From the NCBI RefSeq assembly GCF_001642475.1, contig NW_019173994.1, forward strand, positions 62,001-126,000: a stretch of DNA of 64,000 nt, given 5' to 3'. Origin of the DNA: Fonsecaea monophora. Its lineage: Eukaryota > Ascomycota > Eurotiomycetes > Chaetothyriales > Herpotrichiellaceae. Positions 10,028 through 22,115 of the stretch are shown one piece after another. Position 1 is the stretch's first letter, and every line of letters begins with the position of its first letter. Below the pieces are notes generated by a model that was not told the DNA's origin, did no database searches, and saw only the letters and a list, made by a program, of their open reading frames with translations. The translations under genes were made by a program, and so were the position numbers.

Positions 10028-12797
10028 TAGTCTGTCAACTGGACATGCTGGAACCTCACTGACACACATTGGTGACTTGTATGAGCGCTGGAGTTGTGGA
10101 TTTGGCTCTCTTTGAGACCGCCTTTCAGCAACATGGCCCCTGACACCGAGCCAGATATTTCTTGTTGCGTAGAGCTGCAAGCAACCTACAGGATGGTCGC
10201 ACAAGAAAGCCAGCAGCAAACTGAAGACTCAGTATTGGCGAGGCTGACAACCATGATAGTCACGGGATTGTCGGAAGGGTGAGGCAGTCAACCACCACAG
10301 TGTCACACAAGGTGAGTCCATCTTCACGGATTGCTGCCTACACAGGTGATATGGTCAGTGGTATTCGCGTGTCCCGGCTGATTGCGGGTGAGGACGGTTC
10401 AGGACGGCTGCTCATGGCTGCTCATGACTGCTTCTCCGTATATTCTCCTCAAATTGTCGTCCTCGTTCTCATCCTCATCTTCATCCGCATCCGCATCAGC
10501 ATCCTGCTTCCTCCACCTGCGTCTTTCTCGTTAAACCAAATAAAGAGCCCCTAGTCAGTTCAGTCTCTGCAAGATTCCAATCCATCCTACCCACTCAGGC
10601 CTCCTGACATCGTCACCGGCAATATGTTGGTAGACGAGCTTCCTGTGAGGGAAGGTCACCAGTGGTTTTACATTGAACACGGTGAAACGACGAGACTGTA
10701 CTTCGAATACTTTGTACAGGCGTTGTTCGATGAGTATCCTCGTGGGTACGCTCCGGAATTCGCTGTTCGTTCCCCCCTTCACTCCAAGTTGACATTGGCT
10801 GATCAATTCATAGTACCTGGAACGTCAACTTTGGTACCTGGCGCCTTATGAACTGCCTCGCGTAAGTACAGGATGCCCCTCCTCCAACCAAACACACTAC
10901 TAAGCCAACGCAGGAGAAACTCGAGAAATGCTTAGCATGGTGAAGCAACAGCGTCAACAAAGAAAGCGACGCGACACGGCAATGGAGATCCCCCAAACCC
11001 CCAAAAAAAGAAAACAGACAAAAACAACAAAAACATGGCCAGGCAAAGAGAGTTCGGTGGAAGGAGAGGACAAGATTGCAGAAGGGCACCTGAGACCCTA
11101 TTCATAATTCATCTCGGGCCATTGGACGCCGACGGACAGGAACATGGCAACGTTTACAAAGTTAGGCCAAACACACAAGCATGTCGTGGGGGTAGTGGCA
11201 ACACACACGCAGCTAGAATAGGCGCCTGTCAATAGAGACCAGATCACGGTCGTCTCTCCAATCAAATCCCATTGTCCAAGACCTTTGTTATAAGTCTCTC
11301 CCAGAGAAAAAGAATTTTCTGTCGGACACAACCCGTGGAAATGTGCGTTTGGTGCGTGGATGTTAAAAGTGATTGTAAGACAGAAAGTCACTCAGCCTCG
11401 TTCCCTTCACGTCGCCTTGTGATACTCAAGGCCAATCCACAACCCCTCTGGCACTAGGAGACTAGCCACTAGCGAGATTGTCTGGGTGACAGGAAACCAA
11501 AAAGTCCCAGCAAATTCACGCCACACCATCACCATCCTCAAGTATGCTGCCATTCTGCCAGTGGAATGTACTTGGAGGCAATCTCGTCGGAGGCCCTGCC
11601 CGCACTTTTTCTCATCACTCACAAGCCGTGGCAACAGCTAATCGAAGCACATTCGGGCTCACCCAGCCAAGACGTATAACGTTGTTGCACTCATGTACTT
11701 TCCAAAGCAACCTGCTAAGCCAGAGGCAGAGGCAACTTTCTGTTTTAAAACCCCTTCGAATTCCATGACGAGATTGTACATATGGCAAGGCATGTTGTTG
11801 ATCTCAGACCAACCAGAGCCTCTCGCTTGGACAAGACTGCCAAGCTTGCGGTAGGAGATTTCGCCATTGGCGGAAGAGGAAGGAGTACCGAGTACGGCGT
11901 ACGAGGCCAGTGCCATGTACGAGGATAAACCATTTTCCACCAACTCAGTTCTTTTTCCCCGTCCTTTGCACTTGGTACCTCTAACTGCTCCCCCTGTCAT
12001 GTGACACTACTATAACATGCTGTGCGCGCGCACACGCACACACATACACACATGGTGAAGCTGATTCCGGGTACGATCCTGTCGCCGACCCCACATCTGC
12101 GCAAACTCCGACATCGTTGTGTGAAGCTCAACCACCCACCAACTGAATTCCGAAGAATGCCGACCTCGGGAGATACCGGAAGGAACAAGTCTCCGAAACT
12201 TTGGGGCCTGGAAGAAAAGAGCACTTGAAGCAGCAGCAGCAGGAAGGGTGTCGAGTTAAGCAAGCCGCTTTGATGGCAACAATAAATATGTTCCCGCTGT
12301 TTGGTCAGGGGTAGGCGGAACCTTGCTGGACTGGGCGTCCTTTCGTCGCTTACTGCGATGAGGCACCCATATACTTCGTATAATCTACTACTGGGAGTGA
12401 CGGAGACGAGGCTGGCCATACCAGCAGCATTAACAAAGGCGTTATCAGGCGATGGCGCACACCCCATTTCCGTGGCAACTAACACAAATCACTTGGTTTC
12501 TTTGTCTGGTACCCCTATCAACAACGACTTTCCCATCATGGTAACCCAAATTCATTCCAGCCACTGACTGGCTCCCCCTGGCTGTACCACACTGGGCTCC
12601 TCGTTAATCATGCTCTCAGCATCTCCCACCTGTTTTCTTTCCGTCACCTCCCGACTCCTCAATCGTGAACGCACGGCGGCCAGACGCCCACTGCTGATGC
12701 CGGGGATCGAGCTCCTCGGCCCATCAGACTCAATCTTATTGTTCTTGTTCAACGCCAATCCTTGGGATCCGCCCTTGTCCCTCATGACTGCTAATTG
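10028..12797. other. Gene-poor 2.8 kb between the doubtful gene and the PDK gene
   Basis: I see no convincing gene. A plus-strand frame at 10624-10851 (starting MLVDELPVREGHQWFYIEHG) is followed by a GTAAGT near 10861 and could be an exon scrap, but it has no family match that I know. The stretch also has an A-rich part near 11000-11035 and the alternating tract at 12021-12054. Confidence 0.5.
12021..12054. repeat. 34-base alternating purine-pyrimidine tract
   Basis: Every step from 12021 to 12054 alternates pyrimidine and purine (TG, CG, CA and one TA step), including a CGCGCG core. Such sequence can adopt left-handed Z-DNA under supercoiling. It lies in intergenic DNA. Confidence 0.8.
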
Positions 12798-14199
12798 TTA
12801 TTGTAAAGGCTCTGCTGACGAGGAAAGTCGATTGAGATGGAGGTAGACGTCGGTCCCATATCTTTTTGCAGCACCTGTTAGCTCCACTGCACTCGAACCA
12901 GGAACAGACGGGGGCAAAGAGACTCACCCTTCCATGGAAATCAGTTTCAAATCTCCACCAAAATACCTTGCGTACAATCTCGACAGTGGCAAACCATACC
13001 CAAACCCAGCCATCGGCGCCTTGAAGTCACTAGCATTAAAACCCGGATCCAATTCTGGTGTCGTGTCGACTGTAGTGTACATGTAAGTCCAGACGAGTGG
13101 AATGGCAGATCGTGGGATTCCGCCTCCCTCGTCGCTGATTTTGATCGTGATATCCTCTTTCCCCTCGGCCACAATCACCTTTGTTACAGGGAACTCCTCC
13201 TTTTCGGCCCCATGCGTCTCCACCACGGCGCGCAGCGAGTTCTTGAGGGTCTCAAAGAGCATGTGCGACAAGTGACCCGGTACGTACATGAAGGTCAGGT
13301 TGGGTGGGCAGAAGAGCTGGACCTTGGGGGCGTCAAATAAGCCATAGTGATCCTCGCACACAAAACGGGCATTTTCAATGGCCTCTTCTGCCAATTCCCG
13401 AACGTTGGTCTTGGTGCATATTATGCCAACATAGTTGGGGTGTCTGTTGGTGGTCTGATCGGTCAAAGCAATATGTTGCCCAATAAGCATCCTTATGCCA
13501 ATGCGGGACATGTAGAACCGATCGAGGAAGGACTGGATGGAGGAGTCGATCTGCATACGTTGCTGTTTACGCTTCCACTCATTGATGCCCTGGGCCACAG
13601 TGGTGACAACAGGGTCGTGTCTTCTCTTGATGATCTCCAGGGTTCGGGCGAACTTGCGGTTGTACTCGGAAAGGACGGGAGGCCACTCCTTGCCGTCGTC
13701 CAGAGCTGCGAAATAGCGACGCGAGTTCATCCCACTCTTGCCGTTACCATTGCCATGGTCCTTGAGACTCGGGTTTCGCGTGGTGGCGGAGAGTTTGGTA
13801 CTGGACTTCTTGGGCGGATTGAGGAGGCGGTCTCGGGTTTCGGTGTCTAAATGAGGTCGCGGAAGGGTGGTGATTTCCTCAAAGGATTGAGCATACCAGT
13901 CTCGCACCTTTTGAATCGAAGGCATGTCATTGAGACCATCGGGTAGTTTATCCAGCTCTTCTACACGGTGCGCGAGACGAACGGGAAGCTCTTCGGAGAG
14001 AAATTGTGACGCACGAAACAGAGTTCCTATACGCAGAGTCAGCCACAGTCCCGAGAGCGGGCGCGAGTCTTTGCAATGACATACCAGCAGAAGGCTTCTC
14101 TCCAAACTGAACCATCTGTCGAAGACTGACTCCTGTGGGCGGAAAGCTGGCATAGTGTCCAATGGTTTGCATGAGCTTCTCAGTAGGCTTCCACGACAT
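12798..14199 (-). CDS. Mitochondrial pyruvate dehydrogenase kinase (PDK/BCKDK family)
   Basis: Protein kinase of the GHKL ATPase fold. It phosphorylates and switches off the pyruvate dehydrogenase E1-alpha subunit in the mitochondrial matrix. Three exons (14199-14085, 14026-12928, 12861-12798) with introns of 58 and 66 bp give 425 aa. The N-terminus is SWKPTEKLMQTIGHYASFP. The four-helix domain has TLFRASQFLSEELPVRLAHR. The ATP site shows the N-box HMLFETLKNSLRA, the G1 box DEGGGIP, and the G2 box GFGYGLPLSRLYARYFGGDL. The tail reads SMEGYGTDVYLHLNRLSS, and its GYGTDVYLHL confirms the last splice. The middle holds a fungal insert (about residues 105-150) rich in Ser, Asn and Lys. I cannot tell from sequence whether it acts on pyruvate or branched-chain dehydrogenase; pyruvate is likelier from the overall pattern. 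Confidence 0.93.
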
Positions 14200-16115
14200 C
14201 TTGAGCGACGTTCAGGCCTTGCGGCCTGCTTCGGTAGGGACGAACAATTCGAAGGACCTGAATGAATGAATCAAGGGACAGCAACAATTGACTTGGTGCA
14301 GCAGTATGACTCGAAAACCAGCCAGGAACGTGTGGAGGATCGAGGTCCGATGTTCTCCGACCGTTGGAGGTTCACTGTAGGGGTGCCGAGGCAGCGTGCG
14401 GCAGTGACGAAAGTCGCTCAAGGTGGGCTGGATGAGGTTTCTCCTTCGACTGCGAGCACCAGGACAAGGGACGTCTTGTCAATGTATAAGTGAGGGGAGA
14501 GGCAATGGCTGCGCAGTATAGTACAGCATGCAAAAGAGAAAAAAATTGGGAAAGCTAGACGACGCAGGTGACAGGTGATTGTGTGTATGTGACTCGTGCG
14601 TGTGAGCAGCAACCAGAGAGGGACAAGACTTGCCGCCGCCCGGACGAAGGTGGTGGTGCTCTGTGGGTGTTGCGGTGCTGCGGCAATGCTTGTGGGCGGT
14701 GGTGCTTAGGCTCTGGGCCTAGGCTTAGCCCTGGCTCAACAGCCCTGGCAATTCATCTTCCGCTTGGGCTTCTCGGCTGTGGGGAGCATAATGATTGTGG
14801 AGTTGGGCCCAATATCCTCCCTGATTGGATCTCGGACTCATGGACCTGGCTGGCCGTCTCTCCTTCTCTGGCTACTCAAGCTCCCTTAGGACCACCGTCA
14901 GCCTCGAGCCTTTCTGTCCTTCCCTTTGCTCCGGTTGCCTCCCAAAGCCCTTCCGACAAGGCTCGATGCTGTTTCGCCCATTTCATTTCCGAGTGTCCGC
15001 CGAACATCCAACTTCTTTCTAGCACCCATCCTTTTTTTTGATTCGCCTTGACCATGTCCAGTTACAAAACATAAGGTCATTCGACTTTTGCCCGAGAGCA
15101 TCGCTTGTCGCTCTCGTTCCTTGCCTCTACCTTCTGGTTTGTCAAGGTCTCGATTGATGGTCCCGGTTCAATCCCGCTTCATACGGTGCCGTGGGTCAAT
15201 GCATTGTTGGCTCATTTGGGTGTTTCAAATCGAAGACATCTTTGAAGCGACACCTGAAAACATGTGGGAGGTGGGAAGAAGCTTTTCTCGCTCCCGATAT
15301 GGTCTTGTTGTTCCTAGGAAGCTCCAGTCGTTTATGACCAGCCAGGAACGAATATAGACTCGCCTTCTCTTGCCTTACAAGATCCGGAGTCTGTGGCTGG
15401 AGCGAAAGATTCTTTCTTCCGTGTGAAAATTCTAACGTGGCTGTCAAGGCCCATGTGTTGGATGTGTTGGATACCATTCCTACTACTGTAATGCAGCTTC
15501 CATCCCTATTCGACCACGAAAGGTGCGAGAATTGATGGCATCCCTTTGCCTATTCATTCAAGCAGCTTTTGTTGATTCAGAATCCGATTCCTGGGATTGT
15601 ATGAGCTTTGTGACCGTCTACTTCGTCCCGTGTATGGTCTTGCTCAGACTTCTCGCTCTCTTCAGGTTTGCGGTTAGGTACAGTAGAGGCCAGGGGGCTC
15701 TCGCTATCGCTACCGGTAAGAAGACTTTGGCTGCATCACGAGGATGGGACGAGCGTTGCTGTTGGCCGTCGGTACGGAAGGGTGATCTCCTATGATGACG
15801 AGCTTAGGGAACCTTGAAGAACGAGAGTGAATGAGTGATGAGGGACCAGATCTCGTCGCTGCGACTGCTCAGTCACTTGAAAGGAATGCAGTGAGAGAAA
15901 GTTAATGCCTGAGGTTGACAAAGACCTTGTTCCAACTTAACACCAGATGCGGAAGCCCTTCTGACGAGTTTGATTCAGTAACGCAGTCACAATGCCCCAG
16001 CGACATCATCCCTCCTCGGTCTCTGCTTTCATCAAACGCCCTCCATCTCGGCGCATTTGGCACCTTTGACTGTTCATCTTTTCCCACTTCGTGACCTGGC
16101 AAGAATTGATTCGGA
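14200..16115. other. Divergent intergenic region, 1.9 kb
   Basis: This lies between the starts of the PDK gene (-) and the SGNH-like gene (+), and must hold both promoters. The open frames within it overlap on both strands and show no family features. I see no gene. Confidence 0.55.
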
Positions 16116-17432
16116 ATGGCAAAGGAAGATCAGGAACTGCCGCTGCAGCCACTCAGACCTGCCCTCTTAACCCGACTGAAATGGCACTTCAGAGATGGGC
16201 TTGATTACTTTAACGAGTTGAACTTCCCGCGTGTCATGTACCATCTGCTGTCCATTGTCTACTTCTGCTTCATCCTGTACCTCACGTACTACGTCCTGCC
16301 CTTACCTGGCCATTGGACTCCTATCCAGCAATCCGACAAAGTTCCCGTGGTCTCTCAGGATCTAAACAAGCAAGTCTCCACCAAATGTCTGTTGTGTGCG
16401 CACAAACCTGACGTCCAAGTGAACCAGTTACTTTGGTTCTTTTCGCGGATCTTCCGAGTGTAACATTCGTGCCATCGATCTGTACCAGCCTCCGTCGCAG
16501 GATCCACCGCTCCATGGCGCTCCGAAGGCCTACTGTCCTCGCCGCAAGGATCTTCTGGAGGCAATGTCAGGAGGGGGTAGGATCGGGTTTGATGCGCCAT
16601 ACTTCCCAAGAGGTGAGATTACTGCCGCGTCAAATACATATCGTACCCTTCCTAAAAACCCGTGACATTAGACTGTCATTACCGTTGGTACTCGGTGGAA
16701 GAGATCTGCATGATCCTGGAACGCTTTGACGCCATCGTCTTTGTGGGTGACAGCAGCATCCAAGCCATCTACAACGGACTCAGCATCCTCTTGCGACAAG
16801 ACTTGACTCACGGAGCCCTTAGGACCTGGGACATGGACAAAGAGAAGCTCCGTCAATGCAGTTGTGACAACCAGTTCACCTCTCAAGCCTGCTCCGAGCA
16901 CTTCATCACATCTAGCAACGACCTCACAAGCCACCATCTAGGCCGCGCCGATCACCCCTATCTCTGCAGCCGAACGGTCCATTCCTTCCTCGAGACCGGC
17001 GGCTCACCCTCCCCGTCATTTGCGATTGAAAAGTTCAAACAACTAGTCCCTCGCGTGGCACGATCAAACTATCACCCGATCGCTATTGTCCACGGGCTCT
17101 CTCCGAACACTGCGACCCCGGAGACCGCCATCGCGTCGCTCGAAGAATTCTTGGCCCTGGCAGACTCGTCGCACAGAAAGACGCCTATGCTCTGGATCGG
17201 CCCCACTGCGTCCGGCCACACTGAGATCCGCGGTCGCAAGGGAAACCAGGAGATATGGGACTTCGATCGGCGCCTCGCGCTCGTGGCCGAGGACAACGAC
17301 GTAGAAGTGTTGAGAATGTGGAACATGACGGTGCAGACAACCAGTTGGGACGGAATGAGGTTTGGAGAAAAGGTCGCTATCACCCAGGCCATGATGGTGC
17401 TGAACTGGTTGGGCAGATTGCCTTCTAGCTGA
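16116..17432 (+). CDS. SGNH/GDSL-like type II membrane protein (Cas1p-like)
   Basis: Member of a fungal family related to the SGNH/GDSL acyl-esterase fold of Cas1p/PMR5-type polysaccharide-modifying proteins. The N-terminus is cytosolic, with one membrane anchor at about residues 40-62 (HLLSIVYFCFILYLTYYVLP). A lumenal part follows: ECNIRAIDLYQPP, then APKAYCPRRKDLL and GFDAPYFPRDCHYRWYSVEE, then block I AIVFVGDSSIQ. The GDS serine is the expected nucleophile. The C-terminus has TTSWDGMRFGEKVAI. In SGNH enzymes a catalytic DxxH is expected near there; here I see D-G-M-R, with no histidine. The intron at about 16611-16670 (GTGAGA..TTAG) is clear. The first intron is not: the acceptor is probably the CCAG near 16426, but no standard-length donor fits the phase. 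The protein is about 400 aa. Confidence 0.8.
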
Positions 17433-18287
17433 AAAGGAAGAGAGGGAAATCGGAATTCGACATGTCAGGAGTCCAAGAGGAAGCAAACACGCGGCCACGG
17501 AGACTGTGTGTAATCGAACAAAGTGAAAAGAAAGCATCCGTGGATGCTCACAGACTGTGGGATGCAAGGGAGGACAGGTCAGAAAACCTTGCACGAAACA
17601 AAGAACCTGGTGAAAAAGACGATGCGGTCTCATCATTCGCCTGAAGTTCGATCAGATCCAACAGTGCGAGAAGTCTTGCGTTCAAGACCTGTTTATGCTG
17701 GACGACATGTCATTCGTTCATTGAGCGGCGAGGATCTGGTGGGAGATTGACAGATCGTGTCAATGGGAGTAAAAATATGCTAGTAGAGTTCTTGTGAGCT
17801 TATGTCTCATCCGGTGCTTTGTGACTCTCAAAAAAGGGGCGATGGTCATGCCAACAGACACAATCAGCAACGGCATTGATTGTTAGTTGCTGCTGCTAGA
17901 GATAGAGGATAAGATATCAGAGTTTGTGGGCGCAAAACAAAATATCGTTGCCGCCTTGCATCGATTGAAGAGGAGCATTTCACAATATTCTGCTCCTGGT
18001 CTGTGTGCGCCTTGCTTCGTGCCATTGCTTTTGTTGTCACAAAAAGTACAATAGCAAGAGGCTGGCTGGCTGGATGGCCTGCAGATGGGCTAGATCTTCT
18101 CTGGTAGCTTTAATGCTCTCCGGTCCCTGCCAGACGAAGGACTAGACCTGTCAGTCACACCACTCCAACCTCGCAATCATGGGGATGTCGTCGCTGTAAA
18201 AGCCAGTATTGTCTTCGTCCTGCATGCGTTAAAGAACGTCCTCCCTGCACACACTGCCAGGGCATGGACTATATCTCGTGCAGTACG
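17433..18287. other. Convergent intergenic region
   Basis: This holds the 3' flanks of the SGNH-like gene and LSM1. No gene was seen. Confidence 0.6.
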
Positions 18288-18956
18288 TCAAAACAAGACC
18301 TCCCCACTCCCCTCAGGATCTCTCCACGCCGTCCTCTTGCTTTTCAGTCGATCTCTCTTCTTCCTTTCCATCTCTGCCTCTTTGTGTATTCGGAACACCT
18401 CTTCCATATCCCCTTCTTCGTACCCGGGAGGGGGTTCGTCATCCTTGTCGAGATCCACTTCACCTAGAAGAAGGACATTCTCACCTCTAACAAGAAAGGT
18501 GCCACGGGGAATGTCGCAGTAGAGGTTGCGTGTGGGCTGTGTCTGCTCAGATTGCGACTGAGAATTCGCAGGGGTCGTAGAGGCAGATGAGGGTACAGAG
18601 ACGAAATAGCGCTCTCTCGTGTCAGTGAGAACGAGATTCGCAAATTGATCCCATGATCGTAGTACACCAAAGATCTTGCGTCCGTCGCGCAGGACGAGGA
18701 GGAGTTTCTCTAGAACAAAAAAAAATGTGAGATCTATTGTCTGCGACAACGCAATGAGACGAGAGAACGCACTATCCGTTAAATCCAACAGCTGCGCGGC
18801 GGTGGTGAACATTTGCGGCGGCAATTGAGGCGCGCCTTGGGGTGGAGGGGGACCCGGGAAGACCGCATTTTGCTGATGGGGGTGCTGCGCTGGATGTGGT
18901 GGCCGTTGGGGCGACGCAGACGGCGGAGGGGGGTCATTGAGATTGAGGTTTTCCAT
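18288..18956 (-). CDS. LSM1: LSm1, Sm-like protein of the mRNA decay ring
   Basis: LSm1 is the subunit that defines the cytoplasmic LSm1-7 ring. With Pat1 this ring binds the 3' end of deadenylated mRNA and promotes decapping. Two exons (18956-18773, 18709-18288) flank a 63 bp intron at 18710-18772 and give 201 aa. A proline-rich N-terminus of about 50 residues is typical of filamentous fungi. The Sm1 motif is LLDLTDKKLLLVLRDGRKIF followed by GVLRSWDQFANLVL, and Sm2 is GTFLVRGENVLLLGEVDLDK. A charged helical C-terminal tail follows, as LSm1 has. The intron falls inside the Sm1 motif, between LTD and KKLL, and only the spliced form restores it. The start at MENLNLND is preferred; an in-frame ATG at 19022 would add 22 residues. 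Confidence 0.94.
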   Translation of the reverse strand: MENLNLNDPPPPSASPQRPPHPAQHPHQQNAVFPGPPPPQGAPQLPPQMFTTAAQLLDLTDSAFSRLIALSQTIDLTFFFVLEKLLLVLRDGRKIFGVLRSWDQFANLVLTDTRERYFVSVPSSASTTPANSQSQSEQTQPTRNLYCDIPRGTFLVRGENVLLLGEVDLDKDDEPPPGYEEGDMEEVFRIHKEAEMERKKRDRLKSKRTAWRDPEGSGEVLF

Positions 18957-19829
18957 ATTGTGGAATGACAACACCGAGGGTACGGATGGTACACGGTTTG
19001 TGTGGTGTTTAGTGTCGATCACCGATGAGGGCTAAGAGAAACGTGGACGGTAGGGATGGGGCAGTCGGCATCAGTTAGGATCATGGCAGCTGCTGCGACC
19101 AGAAAAGTCTCATGGGAGAAGTTTTGTCCACAATCGTAGGGGAGGGTGACGAGTTGATGGAAGTGGGATTGTACGTGTAAATTACCTAGACTCGCTAGAT
19201 TTCTACAGACTTGGTAAAATGTAGTGGAGGTCGGCAGACCAAGGTTCGTGCGGCGGAGCTGTACTGCGCTTCCGCTTTGAATACTTCGCCGTGCAACTGT
19301 TCTAAGCGCGCGGCTCTCAACGAATAATAATCATTTGTTGATTCACATGTTTCTGTATTTCTTCTCTGGTGTCGACTTATGCCATCAGCGAATAGGTTGG
19401 ATGTTGAATGAGGTAGGACCAAAGCACCCTCTGCGAACCCCCTTGAAAGAGCTCACTACAACCGTTTTCCACCTCACAATCTGACATCCACTAAAAGCAC
19501 GGCAGAGCAGACAGCCGCCTGGAAGTTCGGATTTCTGTGAATCCCGAGCGGCAAATCCTCCTCCCATCCAGGAAGACCCACCAAGCCACAAATCAGCGAG
19601 TGCTTTGGTAATTACATCCCGATACGAAGTGGCGAACGCGCCAATCAGGGCATTGTCAGCAGTCACCTTAGCCCTGTACTGCGGATGAACAACAAGTCCG
19701 ATGGAAAGCATTTGTTGATCGACTGTAGCTACAGCCTATATTATAGTTGCCTAGGGACCCTCTGCTATTGAGAAATCCTCCCATTTAACCGCAGCGGACA
19801 AGCTACTACCACCTCCCAACAGTTTCACC
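18957..19829. other. Divergent intergenic region between LSM1 and the SDR gene
   Basis: This holds the promoters of both neighbours. A minus-strand frame at 19385-19711 shows no family features and is not called. Confidence 0.55.
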
Positions 19830-20897
19830 ATGTCGATCCTTGGCTTGAAACGTATGCTCGATCAGAAGCTCAACCCACCCAAACCGGTGACCGAGTCCTT
19901 CGCTTCTCGCACAATTCTGTTGACAGGCGCCACGTCAGGATTAGGACTGGAGGCTGCCAGAAAGATTGCGGCACTTCACGCCGATAGACTCATCATTACA
20001 GCACGAACAGAAGCAAAGGGCCAGGCCGCAAAGAAGGAGATCGAAGACTTTGTCAAAGCCGGTGCGGGAGATACGGCGGCCGACAAGACTGAAGTCATTC
20101 CCATGGTGCTCAACATGGGCTCATTCGCTGAAGTTCGAAACTTTGCAGAGACGCTCAAATCCAGATTCTCAGCCATCGACGGCGCAATATTGAACGCTGG
20201 CATGTTGAACGGGAAATATGTCCAGAGCAGTGACGGTTGGGAGGAGACGCTCCAAGTCAACACCCTCAGCACGTTCCTGCTGGGCATTCTTGTCTTACCA
20301 CTCCTCATTGCCGCAGCAGACTCGGGCAACAATAAAGACTACAAGCCCCACCTCACGTTCGTCTCCTCTGGCACTGCCTGGATAATCAAGCCGGAGCAGA
20401 TGAAGACATTTATCGCCAGCGAAACGCCTCTGGAGGACCTGAGTGCGCAACAGAATTTCCCCCCCGGGATTGCTGGTGGAGCAACACAATACGGCACGTC
20501 CAAGCTGGTGCTCGAGTACGCAGTTCGTCACCTCGCTGCATCACCTGCCGTCCAGGGTGCTGATGGCAAGCCCAAAGTCATCATCAACACTACCTGCCCG
20601 GGCCTGTGCAAAAGCGACCTGGGACGCAATGTGGGTACCAACTTTTTAATCAGGTTCATCCAGTGGCTCATGCACAGCATCTTCTCTCGAACGGCCGAGC
20701 AGGGTGCGAATTCCTACCTCACAGCACTGGTCCGCGGCGAGGAAACCCATGGGGAGATGTGGAAGAATGATCGAGTATTTGAGCCAGGCCCGATGCTGAA
20801 GACCGAAGAGGGAAGGGCGTTTGGTGAAAAGGTGTGGAGCCAAGTACTGTCGGTCATCCTCAAAGCGGATCCCAGCACGAAGGCTTTCTTTGGTTGA
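19830..20897 (+). CDS. Short-chain dehydrogenase/reductase (SDR)
   Basis: NAD(P)-dependent oxidoreductase of the classical/extended SDR type; the substrate is unknown. Single exon, 355 aa. Residues 32-39 (TGATSGLG) form the nucleotide-binding TGxxxGxG motif. NAG at 122-124 is the structural NNAG-like motif. S179/S180 and Y221xxxK225 (in TQYGTSKLVLEY) supply the catalytic Ser-Tyr-Lys. The tail CPGLCKSDLGRN is the usual PG motif after the active site. R60 (TART) at the end of beta-2 suggests NADP over NAD. A segment near residues 260-280 (FLIRFIQWLMHSIFSRT) is hydrophobic and may touch a membrane, which is common in fungal retinol-dehydrogenase-like SDRs. No partner enzymes lie next to it. Confidence 0.92.
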   Translation: MSILGLKRMLDQKLNPPKPVTESFASRTILLTGATSGLGLEAARKIAALHADRLIITARTEAKGQAAKKEIEDFVKAGAGDTAADKTEVIPMVLNMGSFAEVRNFAETLKSRFSAIDGAILNAGMLNGKYVQSSDGWEETLQVNTLSTFLLGILVLPLLIAAADSGNNKDYKPHLTFVSSGTAWIIKPEQMKTFIASETPLEDLSAQQNFPPGIAGGATQYGTSKLVLEYAVRHLAASPAVQGADGKPKVIINTTCPGLCKSDLGRNVGTNFLIRFIQWLMHSIFSRTAEQGANSYLTALVRGEETHGEMWKNDRVFEPGPMLKTEEGRAFGEKVWSQVLSVILKADPSTKAFFG

Positions 20898-21540
20898 GCT
20901 GTCGACTCTTCGCCTTTACTTGATTGGCAGCTTTCAAGGCAGGCTGTTGGTGCATAGTCATGAGTTCTGTTCAGCTGGAACTAGCTTGCTATCAGTGGAC
21001 GATGTGTCTTTGCTGAGTCGAAGACGCAGAAATATACAGTTCTGAAGGGTTATAGGAGCAGGGCAGTTATAACTCGGGTGAAATTGGGGATCATCGACCC
21101 TCGGATCTTCGGTGATGCTGCCAATGGGCAAACGGGATCGGTTCTGAAGCCCATCATATACTCTTTCCAGGCTTGCCACTGCACTTTTGTTATACACGAG
21201 ATCCCAGCGGAGCAACAACTTCGAAGAAATATCAATCGCATGTCTTCTATTTTCCTTTTCTTTTCCCCTTTCAAGGACCCTTCCTCACAGTCCCGTGAGT
21301 TTTAGCATGTAGTACCACGGCTCAATGTAAAATGCCTAGCAAGGACTCTTGATTAGCAATCCCCGTGTGTTGACGGTCGCACCAATCAAGTTGACCGGTC
21401 GGCAAGAAAAGCTGATGTGTTGGCAAGAGCTGACAGGTCGCCCTCCCCAGCGTGCGCTCACCATCGCGGAGTGCGGCAAGCCAGTCGCTCTACTGGACTA
21501 AACTGCAAAAGAGGAGCAAAGAACAAGAGATGCACAGACA

Positions 21541-21556
21541 GACCGACCGACCGACC
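21541..21556. repeat. (GACC)4 microsatellite
   Basis: Four GACC units, with degenerate copies continuing to about 21570. It is the same unit as at 1048-1067. Confidence 0.85.
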
Positions 21557-22115
21557 GATCGACCCGACCGTTTTTGAGGCTCGTGGGCGGGCACAAAAAA
21601 GGGTGACCTTGAAAGGATCTGGGCGATTGTCGATGAGGTGCATGCCCATCTAAATCATCTTTTCCTCTTTTTCTTTTAACAAATTCCGTCCCTCCCCTTC
21701 TTCCTCCCTCTTGTCCCCCCGTTTTATGTGACCTTTCTTTCCACCCCGCTTTTTCCGACGACCGCGAAAACTGACGATAATTGTAATCTTCGTATTCACG
21801 ACCGGAAGAAAAAAAAGTGGGTCGCTTGGTTCATTCGTTGTGTTCGTCCGTCCTGGGCTTCTTCCTTTTCTTCGGGAAGGGAAGCGAGTACTCTGTTGAC
21901 TGTTGGTTTCGATCTGGCAAAGCCCACCCAAAAATAAGAAGATACGAAAGGTACTGAGTACAGTACAAAACCCTCGTACGACACGCTCCGGGCGCCCGCA
22001 CCTCCCTCTCCCCCTCCCCGCACCCATTTCACGCCCGATTAGGCTTATCGATAGCGTGACTTCCAGCGCCGGCAACCTCCCCATTGCCAATGCCCATGCC
22101 GACATCATGATTCTG

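Noticed and set aside
10624..10851. Plus-strand frame of 75 codons with a GTAAGT downstream
   Set aside because: There is no homologue I know and no partner exon could be found; kept only as a note in the intergenic entry.
13347..13850. Plus-strand open frame of 167 codons
   Set aside because: It is antisense to the PDK gene, whose motifs are unmistakable.
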